From an uncultured Faecalibacterium sp. (GTDB taxonomy: Bacteria > Bacillota > Clostridia > Oscillospirales > Ruminococcaceae): a stretch of DNA of 9,662 nt. The position numbers and the translations under genes were made by a program. Location: NCBI GenBank assembly GCA_934501115.1, contig CAKSTO010000061.1, forward strand, positions 1-9,662, given 5' to 3'. This document shows, piece by piece, positions 1 through 5,853 of the stretch. Within the stretch, counting starts at the first letter, position 1. The number at the start of each line of letters is the position of its first letter. The notes beneath the pieces were generated by a model, which was not told the origin of the DNA, made no database searches, and worked only from the letters and a program-made list of their open reading frames with translations.

Positions 1-30
1 GTGAAAATAGGTAGTCGCCGACTTTTATAT

Positions 31-105
31 GGCCCGTTGGTCAAGCGGTTAAGACAGAGGCCTCTCACGCCTTTAACATCGGTTCGATTCCGGTACGGGT
101 CACCA
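31..105 (+). tRNA. tRNA-Glu (anticodon CTC)
   Basis: A full cloverleaf can be folded. The acceptor GGCCCGT pairs with ACGGGTC (one G-T). The anticodon stem GAGGC/GCCTT holds the loop CTCTCAC, giving anticodon CTC, which reads GAG. The T arm is ATCGG-TTCGATT-CCGGT. The discriminator A and the terminal CCA are both encoded. The body matches the usual Firmicute Glu tRNA pattern, with a C34 anticodon instead of the common TTC. It lies 3 nt ahead of the Lys tRNA and is probably co-transcribed with it; no promoter can be judged in the 30 bases available upstream. Confidence 0.95.
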
Positions 106-108
106 TAT

Positions 109-184
109 GCACCTCTAGCTCAGTTGGTAGAGCAACTGACTCTTAATCAGTGGGCCCAGGGTTCGAGTCCCTGGAGGTGCACCA
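109..184 (+). tRNA. tRNA-Lys (anticodon CTT)
   Basis: The acceptor GCACCTC pairs with GAGGTGC. The D arm contains AGCTCAGTTGGTAGAGC. The anticodon stem ACTGA/TCAGT encloses the loop CTCTTAA, giving anticodon CTT, which reads AAG. The T arm is CCAGG-GTTCGAGTC-CCTGG in general form, and CCA is encoded at the end. It directly follows tRNA-Glu(CTC) and precedes a terminator, so the two form a short tRNA operon. Confidence 0.96.
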
Positions 185-191
185 CAACAAC

Positions 192-235
192 AAAATCCGA
201 ACTTTTTTCCAATAGGAGAAGGGTTCGGATTTTTT
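192..235 (+). terminator. Rho-independent terminator after the tRNA pair
   Basis: An 11-bp perfect inverted repeat, AAAATCCGAAC (192-202) and GTTCGGATTTT (223-233), has a 20-nt loop and runs into T residues up to 235. It begins 8 nt after the Lys tRNA CCA end, so it should end the tRNA transcript. The A-rich left arm is only partly mirrored by a T tract for the opposite strand, so action on the plus strand is the better reading. Confidence 0.8.
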
Positions 236-345
236 GTATTCTTTGGAAAACAGAACGAATCCCTTGCTTCCATCGAAAAACGTCCTAGACCTTATCATAA
301 GAAAGAACGACAGACCACTAGTCGTACACTAGAAGATTAAAAAGT

Positions 346-386
346 AATTGTCTGTCGAACAAAAATATTCGGCAGACAATTTTTTT
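346..386 (-). terminator. Terminator downstream of the Crp/Fnr gene, possibly bidirectional
   Basis: Arms AATTGTCTGTCGAA (346-359) and TTCGGCAGACAATT (368-381) form a 14-bp stem with one G-T pair and an 8-nt loop. On the plus strand it is followed by T residues to 386; on the minus strand by ACTTTTTAATC. It sits 20 nt beyond the stop codon of the minus-strand regulator gene and can also stop any read-through from the tRNA side. Between 236 and 345 no gene was recognised. Confidence 0.78.
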
Positions 387-405
387 CATAGATTTAGAAG
401 TACTG

Positions 406-1089
406 TCAGTTCCAACCATACAAAAACGTTGAGTTCAACAGGTGAATCTTTGAACCGGAAAAATCAAGGATCCTCTCATCGCGCATCCGGCACAGCTCAC
501 GGGAAAGAGCACTGCGGTCCACACAGAGGAAATCTGCCAGTTCTGTCCGGGTGTAGGGCAGACTGTAACAGCCTTTTTCATCGGGTGTCAAGGTTTGAAG
601 ATAAATCTTCAGACGATCTCGAAGCCGTTTTTGTGCTAAAATACGCACTTTGGTGTTAAAAAAGAGAAGCTGCTGCGCCATATCCTGCATAAGATTTGCT
701 GTGACTTGTATCCGGCAGGGACAGGTCAGCGTCTTCTGTGACATCAATGCGCTGAAATCCAGCAGCATTACGGTACAGTCCGAACTGGCACGCAGACAGA
801 CCGGACTTGCCGTCCAGCCAGTACAGGCCAGTTCTGCACCAAATACTTCTCCGGGACAAAAACGGCAGATGCTGATTTGATTGCCATTTTCATCATACAA
901 AAATTCTTCCATCGTGCCATCCAGCAGAACACCCGTATTGTGGCTCTGCTCACCCAGCTCGACGATGTGCGCACCACGAGGATATTCACGGACAGTCGCA
1001 TTCAAGCAACGAAGGACTTCCCTATATTTTCGTGGCTGGATGCCGTTGAACATGCCGCATTGCTGTAAAATTGAATAATATTGCTCCAT
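406..1089 (-). CDS. Crp/Fnr-family transcriptional regulator, cysteine-rich
   Basis: A 227-residue protein with the Crp/Fnr layout: an N-terminal cyclic-nucleotide-binding-like beta-roll (about residues 10-115, with GVLLDGTMEEF and CPGEVFG segments), a long dimer helix (about 120-160), and a C-terminal winged helix-turn-helix (about 178-215). The recognition helix is near residues 191-203 (DRSALSRELCRMR), keeping the S-R pair seen in FNR (S212, R213) but with Ser where FNR has Glu209. It has 12 cysteines (11, 28, 75, 78, 89, 98, 105, 123, 125, 174, 189, 200), including CRFC and CPC motifs, which suggests redox or Fe-S sensing; the N-terminal FNR Cys cluster is not clearly reproduced. The ATG at 1089 fits the family N-terminus (MEQYYSIL), but no Shine-Dalgarno is visible. 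It is divergent from the activase gene and probably regulates it; the effector is unknown. Confidence 0.9.
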   Translation of the reverse strand: MEQYYSILQQCGMFNGIQPRKYREVLRCLNATVREYPRGAHIVELGEQSHNTGVLLDGTMEEFLYDENGNQISICRFCPGEVFGAELACTGWTASPVCLRASSDCTVMLLDFSALMSQKTLTCPCRIQVTANLMQDMAQQLLFFNTKVRILAQKRLRDRLKIYLQTLTPDEKGCYSLPYTRTELADFLCVDRSALSRELCRMRDERILDFSGSKIHLLNSTFLYGWN

Positions 1090-1093
1090 CTTA

Positions 1094-1126
1094 AAATTTG
1101 CTTTGCCGTTGCCATAACAACGGACA
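1094..1126 (+). promoter_or_regulatory. Repeated operator element, copy 1
   Basis: A 33-bp element beginning AAATTTGC, with the perfect palindrome CCGTTG (1106-1111), CCATAA, CAACGG (1118-1123). It matches 29 of 33 bases of the copy at 8973-8941 upstream of the ABC operon, in the same orientation relative to the gene activated. The palindrome centre (1114.5) is 29.5 bp before the extended -10 of the activase promoter, as at class II Crp/Fnr sites. It also lies 17 bp upstream of the regulator's own ATG, inside its leader. Binding by the neighbouring Crp/Fnr protein is inferred. The TTG-N6-CAA core is 2 bp tighter than the FNR consensus (TTG-N8-CAA). Confidence 0.8.
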
Positions 1127-1140
1127 CTCCGAGGTAGTTG

Positions 1141-1149
1141 TGTTAAACT
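1141..1149 (+). promoter_or_regulatory. Activator-type extended -10 promoter of the activase gene
   Basis: TGT-TAAACT is an extended -10 (TGn motif plus a 4/6 hexamer) with no recognisable -35, as expected where an activator replaces the -35 contact. The predicted start is near 1156, leaving a leader of about 97 nt. Its position relative to operator copy 1 is identical to that of TGATAAAAT relative to copy 2. A weaker alternative -10-like stretch (TATTATAC, 1183-1190) has no -35 at a suitable distance. Confidence 0.65.
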
Positions 1150-1183
1150 ATTGGTTAGAGATGTCTAATTAAAAGGCATCATT

Positions 1184-1212
1184 ATTATACGGTATAAAGT
1201 TTGAAATGTCAA
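1184..1212 (-). promoter_or_regulatory. Consensus sigma-A promoter for the Crp/Fnr gene
   Basis: Read on the minus strand, TTGACA (1212-1207) is followed by a 17-bp spacer and TATAAT (1189-1184), a perfect match to both consensus hexamers. Transcription would start near 1177, giving a leader of about 88 nt before the ATG at 1089. That leader contains the repeated operator element, so bound regulator could act as a roadblock. This promoter also lies inside the predicted 5' leader of the divergent activase transcript. Confidence 0.88.
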
Positions 1213-1213
1213 A
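1200..1213. promoter_or_regulatory. Second candidate palindrome, TTTGA-N4-TCAAA
   Basis: A perfect 5-bp inverted repeat with a 4-bp spacer, TTTGA AATG TCAAA. It shares the TTG-N6-CAA core of the two 33-bp elements but none of their flanks. It covers the -35 hexamer of the regulator's promoter, so a protein bound here would block that promoter. Because the TTGACA box itself contributes one arm, part of the symmetry may be chance. Confidence 0.4.
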
Positions 1214-1232
1214 CCCTATGACGTTCAGGGTT
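1212..1232 (+). other. Small hairpin in the activase leader
   Basis: AACCCT (1212-1217) and AGGGTT (1227-1232) are perfectly complementary around a 9-nt loop. The stem ends 7 nt before the AAGGAG ribosome site (1240-1245) of the activase gene. It could tune RNA stability or ribosome access. It has no terminator T tract, and no conserved riboswitch core was recognised. Confidence 0.4.
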
Positions 1233-1252
1233 GATATCGAAGGAGTGACACA

Positions 1253-4200
1253 ATGCTTTCGTTGGGAATGGATATCGGGACTTCAACGGTCAAATTGGTG
1301 CTGTTGAAAAATCAAGAAATTGAAAAGCAGTGGATGGCGGTGCATCACGGCAACCCTTTTGTCTGCCTGAAAAAGGGTCTTTCCACGTTGGAACTGGCGA
1401 TGGATACTCCGTTTTCACTCTGTGTGACCGGAAGCAACACGGAGGCTCTGCTGGAGCAAGATTCAGCCATTCCCTCTTTAGGCGATATCCCAGCTATCGT
1501 CGAGGGTGTGCGCCGCTTGATTCCGCAGGCGGGCTCGGTCATTGAAATTGGCAGTCAGGGGGCACGATTCATCACGGACTTGCAGAGCCGCGCACCTCAG
1601 TTTTCAGTCAACGAACACTGCGCGGGCGGTACAGGTTCATTCTTTGAAGACCAGATGTCCCGTGTGGGCTGCAGGCTGGAGGATTACTCTTCTCTGGTAA
1701 AACAGGCACAGAGTGTTCCGCGCCTTTCTGGCCGGTGTGCGGTCTTTGCCAAAACAGATATCATCCACCGCCAGCAGGAAGGCGTTTCCACGCCGGATAT
1801 CCTGCTAGGATTGTGTTACGCCATGATCCGGAACTATAAGGCGACCATCGTGCGGCGGCTGCCGATCTGTAAACCTGTGGTATTCTGCGGTGGTGTTACC
1901 TGCAATGCAGGCGTGATCCGAGCCATCCGGGATGTATTCGGCCTGAGTGAGAAAGAACTCATCGTTCCGGAGCTTGCCCGATATGAAGCGGCTCTTGGTG
2001 CTGCACTCAAAGCATCCGGCTCGTTCACGTTACGTCAACTGAATGATTCTCTGGACCGTACACTAACAACACACCACATGGTCGGAACATTGCCCAAACT
2101 GGAACTGCGCTCCGGCACGAGCCTTGCGGAGCCAAACGCTACCAAGATCATTCCAGAAAGCGGCTGCGCATTGGGCATCGACATCGGTTCCACCAGTACC
2201 GATCTTGTTCTGGTCGGTGCTGACGGTGAACTGGTAGACTTTCAATATCTGCGCACCGCAGGTGACCCGGAAGGAGCTGTCCGCAAAGGCCTTGCAAGGA
2301 TTCGTCAGCGGTTTGGTGATATCCGGTTCACCGCAGTCGGTGTGACCGGTTCAGGACGAGAGCGCGTCGGCAAACGCATCGGCGCGGATGCTGTCCGGGA
2401 TGAGATCACTGCGCAAGCCAAGGGAGCTGCTTATTGGGTGCCGGAAGTCGATACCGTATTTGAGATCGGCGGACAGGATAGCAAATACATCAGCATCCAG
2501 AACGGTGAAGTTGTGGATTTTCAGATGAACAAGATCTGCGCTGCCGGTACCGGTTCTTTTGTGGAAGAACAAGCTGCCCGTATGGGCATCCCACTGGCGG
2601 AGTTTGGCCCATTGGCCTTATCCTCTGAGCATCCGGCATCTTTGGGAGAACGATGCACGGTGTTTATCGAAACGGCAATTGCGTCCGCTGCCGCCGAGGG
2701 GGTTTCACGGGCGGATATCGCCGCAGGCCTTTGCCACTCCATCGTACAGAACTATCTGCATAAAGTTGTTGGTTCTAAACCTGTGGGGCAGCACATCGTT
2801 TTGCAGGGCGGTGTCGATTACAACCCCGGCATTGTGGCGGCATTCCAATCCGCATACGGTGACCGCGTACAGGTCAGCCCGGTCTTTTCTATCAGTGGTG
2901 CGTATGGCGTGGCTCTTCTGGCACAGGAAGCGGTGGGCGACGCACCCAGCCGATTTGTGGGATTTGACAGCCCGGCACAGGACGCAGAGGACAGCCGCAG
3001 CGCGGAGATTCAGAAGAACATTGACTTCTACAAGCAGGCGGACAAACTGCTTTTGGAGGGGTATACCGGCAAACGTGACCCGCACAAAAAGACCGTTGGC
3101 GTGCCTTTTGCGTTGATGATCCACAAATTCTTCCCGATGGCGAATGCCTTCTTTACCTCGTTGGGCTTCAATGTCATCCTGACCGACCCCACCAGTGAGG
3201 AAACGATCCGGCTGGCTCAGCAGACCGCACAAGGGGAGACCTGCTACCCGGTCAAACTTATTTACGGCCATATGCAGCAGCTCATCGACCAAAAAGTAGA
3301 TTATATCTTCCTGCCCACCATCCACACGATGAAGCACGAAAAGAGCCGTGTGAAACACAACTACGGCTGCGTCTATATGCAGACGGCAGCCGCATCCATT
3401 GCCAAAGCTCTGGACATTGAGAGCAAGGGCATCACTCTGCTCAGTCCGGTATTCGATCTCGATTTTGGGCAGGAAGCCATGGCCACGGCCATGCTGAGTC
3501 TTGGAAAGATTTTAGGTATCCCGAAACCGTTTTGTGCCAAAGCTCTGCTCAGCGGTGCTATGGCAGTGCGCCGCCACACCGCCGCTGTAGAAAAACAGGG
3601 CAAAGCTCTGCTGGCAACCCTGAAACCGGACGATAAAGTGTTGGTGCTCATCACCCGCAACTACGGCGTTTCCGACCCCATTTTGAACATGGGCATCCCG
3701 GAACTGCTGTTGGAACGCGGCTATAAGGTCATCACGCTGAGCCACCTGCCCGGCCATGCGCTGGACATCTCCGATGAATACGATAATCTTTATTATCCGT
3801 TCGGGCAGCATATCCTGTCCGGAGCAAAGCTGATCGCTCACCACCCGAATCTCTACGCTGTCTATCTGACCAACCACGGCTGCGGCCCGGACACCATGCT
3901 CTCACACCTGTTCAAGCAGGAGATGGGCGATAAACCCTACCTGCAAATCGAAGTGGATGAGCATTTTTCCAATGTGGGTGTCATCACTCGCATTGAAGCG
4001 TTCCTGAACAGCTTGCAACACCGCCCGGCGGTGGCTCTGCCGACAGATTTCAACATCGAGCAGGTCGATATTCACCCCTGTCGTCTGGCACAGACACCAT
4101 CCCCCAATGTGCCACTCTATCTTCCGGCAATGGGTATTTATACGTCCTGTCTGGCCGCATATTTCAAACAGCAAGGGGCAGACCCCTACGAGCTGCCGCA

Positions 4201-5125
4201 CCTGACGGACGATATTCTGAGCCTTGGCCGAGCAGAGACGAGTGCAAAAGAATACCTGCCTTTCCCGGCACTGCTGGGCAGCATCCTTGCCGAGCGAAAA
4301 AACGACCAGACACAGGCGCAGTTCCTGATTCCGCAGACGCAGGGTGCGGAGGCAGACGGTCAGTACGCCCGTGTCATCCGTGCTGTGTTGGACCGCAGAA
4401 AAGAGCAGAATGCTCAACTGGTCAGCCCGATGCTGGAAACACTGCCCGAAATGGCGCAGAACCGTGATGCTCTCTTCCGCACTTTGCTGGCGGGAGATAT
4501 CCTCTATGCTGCTCCGGCAGATAAACGTGCAGACATTTCGGCACAGTGGGATACTCTGCCCGGCTGGAAGCAGCTGCACACCGCAGCGAGAGAGATCGGC
4601 GCACTTCTCACCAAAGGCCGCCGCATTGCCGCTGTTGGTACGCCGCTCTGCCTGACAGAACTGGACAGCGGCGTACTTGCCGCGCTGGAAGCCGAAGGCG
4701 AACAGGTGCTTCGCGCCCCACTCAGCGAGGCACTCTGGTTCCTGTGGAAAGACAATTTGGATGAAAACAAACCATCGGCCGGTTGGCTTGACCAGATGCA
4801 GAGGCAGATGCGGACCCTTGGGAATGAACTTGGAGCGCACAGTGCCTTTGCGGAAGACGCTGAAACACTGTTTCTCATTGCGGACTCTGCCTTGCCGAAT
4901 TTTTCAGGCGGGAACGGTCGATATCGGTACGCCAAGGCCGTGGAGCTTTCTAGCCGTACCAATGCAGTGCTGACCCTTGCACCCCGGTATGAAAATACCG
5001 CTATGATTCTGGATATGCGCGGCCTGCACGATGCCTGCAGTGCCCCACTGTTCCAACTTTTCCTTGATAACGACTGGGATGAAACTGCATGGAGCCGCCT
5101 GCGTTCGTTCCTCTACTACTGCTGA
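1253..5125 (+). CDS. Fused acyl-CoA dehydratase activase-type ATPase (two BadF/HgdC domains + DUF2229 + dehydratase-like region)
   Basis: A 1290-residue cytoplasmic protein. Residues 1-255 and 305-560 are two BadF/BadG/BcrA/BcrD (HgdC-like, actin-fold) ATPase domains, starting at DIGTSTVKL and DIGSTSTDL. Each has the two cysteines that bind the [4Fe-4S] cluster in HgdC: C123 and C162, then C429 and C468, each 39 apart as in HgdC. The second domain has the usual GGQDSK loop; the first reads GSQGAR. A DUF2229-type region follows (about 613-925, with C664, C706, C761, C877), then a C-terminal region to 1290 resembling the HgdB-related part of such fusions. In this family ATP hydrolysis drives low-potential electron transfer to an Fe-S partner; relatives activate 2-hydroxyacyl-CoA dehydratases or double-cubane cluster proteins. 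The substrate is unknown, and no separate HgdAB dehydratase genes lie nearby. The ATG follows AAGGAG by 7 nt. It is predicted to be activated from operator copy 1. Confidence 0.92.
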   Translation: MLSLGMDIGTSTVKLVLLKNQEIEKQWMAVHHGNPFVCLKKGLSTLELAMDTPFSLCVTGSNTEALLEQDSAIPSLGDIPAIVEGVRRLIPQAGSVIEIGSQGARFITDLQSRAPQFSVNEHCAGGTGSFFEDQMSRVGCRLEDYSSLVKQAQSVPRLSGRCAVFAKTDIIHRQQEGVSTPDILLGLCYAMIRNYKATIVRRLPICKPVVFCGGVTCNAGVIRAIRDVFGLSEKELIVPELARYEAALGAALKASGSFTLRQLNDSLDRTLTTHHMVGTLPKLELRSGTSLAEPNATKIIPESGCALGIDIGSTSTDLVLVGADGELVDFQYLRTAGDPEGAVRKGLARIRQRFGDIRFTAVGVTGSGRERVGKRIGADAVRDEITAQAKGAAYWVPEVDTVFEIGGQDSKYISIQNGEVVDFQMNKICAAGTGSFVEEQAARMGIPLAEFGPLALSSEHPASLGERCTVFIETAIASAAAEGVSRADIAAGLCHSIVQNYLHKVVGSKPVGQHIVLQGGVDYNPGIVAAFQSAYGDRVQVSPVFSISGAYGVALLAQEAVGDAPSRFVGFDSPAQDAEDSRSAEIQKNIDFYKQADKLLLEGYTGKRDPHKKTVGVPFALMIHKFFPMANAFFTSLGFNVILTDPTSEETIRLAQQTAQGETCYPVKLIYGHMQQLIDQKVDYIFLPTIHTMKHEKSRVKHNYGCVYMQTAAASIAKALDIESKGITLLSPVFDLDFGQEAMATAMLSLGKILGIPKPFCAKALLSGAMAVRRHTAAVEKQGKALLATLKPDDKVLVLITRNYGVSDPILNMGIPELLLERGYKVITLSHLPGHALDISDEYDNLYYPFGQHILSGAKLIAHHPNLYAVYLTNHGCGPDTMLSHLFKQEMGDKPYLQIEVDEHFSNVGVITRIEAFLNSLQHRPAVALPTDFNIEQVDIHPCRLAQTPSPNVPLYLPAMGIYTSCLAAYFKQQGADPYELPHLTDDILSLGRAETSAKEYLPFPALLGSILAERKNDQTQAQFLIPQTQGAEADGQYARVIRAVLDRRKEQNAQLVSPMLETLPEMAQNRDALFRTLLAGDILYAAPADKRADISAQWDTLPGWKQLHTAAREIGALLTKGRRIAAVGTPLCLTELDSGVLAALEAEGEQVLRAPLSEALWFLWKDNLDENKPSAGWLDQMQRQMRTLGNELGAHSAFAEDAETLFLIADSALPNFSGGNGRYRYAKAVELSSRTNAVLTLAPRYENTAMILDMRGLHDACSAPLFQLFLDNDWDETAWSRLRSFLYYC

Positions 5126-5131
5126 ATCTGG

Positions 5132-5180
5132 CAGACGCAAAGAACCCGTCCGGTGCGTCCGGACGGGTTCTTTGCGTCTG
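5132..5180. terminator. Perfect 22-bp hairpin between convergent genes, likely bidirectional terminator
   Basis: The 22-nt arm 5132-5153 (CAGACGCAAAGAACCC...) is perfectly complementary to 5159-5180 around the 5-nt loop TGCGT. It starts 6 nt after the activase stop and ends 19 nt from the cupin stop, so it serves both converging units. The core AACCCGTCCGG stem is flanked by AAAG/CTTT tracts inside the stem rather than by a clean outer T run, giving a U-rich segment in either direction. Confidence 0.82.
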
Positions 5181-5199
5181 TTATGAAACAGAAAATCGC

Positions 5200-5853
5200 T
5201 TATTCGATGACCAGCAGCAGGCTCATCTTGAACTTACTCTGTGCGGTAACGCTGTGCAGGCCGTTCTTATCGAAGCGGAAGCTCTCGCCTGCATTCAGTT
5301 CGTAGTCCTTGCCCTCGTAGCCAATGATGGCCTTGCCTTCGAGGGCGGTCAGGATGGCATTGCCGGGAGCGCGGTGCGGAGTCAGGCCGGTGCCCTCGTC
5401 AAAAGCCATCAGGACGAATTTCATGTTGTCTGCGTGAGCGATGTCCAGATTGGCGATGCTGCCCTCTTCATAAGAAATGAGGTTCTTCAGTTCGGTGGGC
5501 TGGCCTGCCTTGATGATGTTGTTCATGGTAAAATTCTCCTTTTTCAAAATGATTTCGGTATAGATCATACCGTTGTCGGTTTTTGTGCCGCACAGTGTTT
5601 TCGGCGGTACATACAGCACTTCTCCGGGTTTGACAGACACTTCCTGCCCATCGACTCCCAGAAGAAACTTGCCGTTTCCCTCACCACCCAGATAAAGAGT
5701 GGTGCAGTCATAGTATTCCGGGGTAATAGAAGTGCCTGCGCCCAAGGAAAACCATGTTACCGGCACTCCATAGCCCAGTCCGGAAGGTCGGGAAACGGTC
5801 ATAGCATCCCGGATCGGGCGAACCTGAGAAAGTGTAAAAGGGACATTGTTCAT
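5200..5853 (-). CDS. Two-domain cupin protein, last gene of the ABC operon
   Basis: 217 residues with no signal peptide or membrane segment. Residues about 35-105 form one cupin barrel (GKFLLGVDGQEVSVKPGEVLYVPP is the turn-rich core) and 110-217 a second (H160, LEGKAIIGYEGKDYELNAGE, H200). The classic metal motif HxH...E is not intact: the second domain keeps only H160 in motif 1 and H200 in motif 2, so metal binding is uncertain. The C-terminal half resembles the small single-domain cupins of about 110 residues common in Clostridia. Its ATG overlaps the stop of the ATPase gene (ATGA), so it is translationally coupled to the importer and may bind or sense the imported ligand; this role is inferred. 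M110 has its own ribosome site, so a separate C-terminal product is possible. Confidence 0.85.
   Translation of the reverse strand: MNNVPFTLSQVRPIRDAMTVSRPSGLGYGVPVTWFSLGAGTSITPEYYDCTTLYLGGEGNGKFLLGVDGQEVSVKPGEVLYVPPKTLCGTKTDNGMIYTEIILKKENFTMNNIIKAGQPTELKNLISYEEGSIANLDIAHADNMKFVLMAFDEGTGLTPHRAPGNAILTALEGKAIIGYEGKDYELNAGESFRFDKNGLHSVTAQSKFKMSLLLVIE
5524..5540 (-). promoter_or_regulatory. Internal ribosome site and in-frame start inside the bicupin gene
   Basis: On the minus strand AGGAG (5540-5536) precedes an in-frame ATG (5526-5524) by 9 nt, exactly at the boundary between the two cupin domains. The downstream product would be 108 residues (5200-5526), starting MNNII, similar to the MNNVP start of the full protein. 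This could give both full-length and C-terminal proteins, or mark the scar of a gene fusion. Confidence 0.55.

Noticed and set aside
236..345. Short repeats such as CTTAT-C-ATAAG and ACGAC...GTCGT after the tRNA terminator
   Set aside because: Arms are too short and unrelated to any start or stop signal to support a feature.
3902..4840. A 312-codon open frame on the minus strand opposite the activase
   Set aside because: It lies wholly within the well-supported activase gene, has arbitrary composition rich in Cys and Arg, and no start signal.
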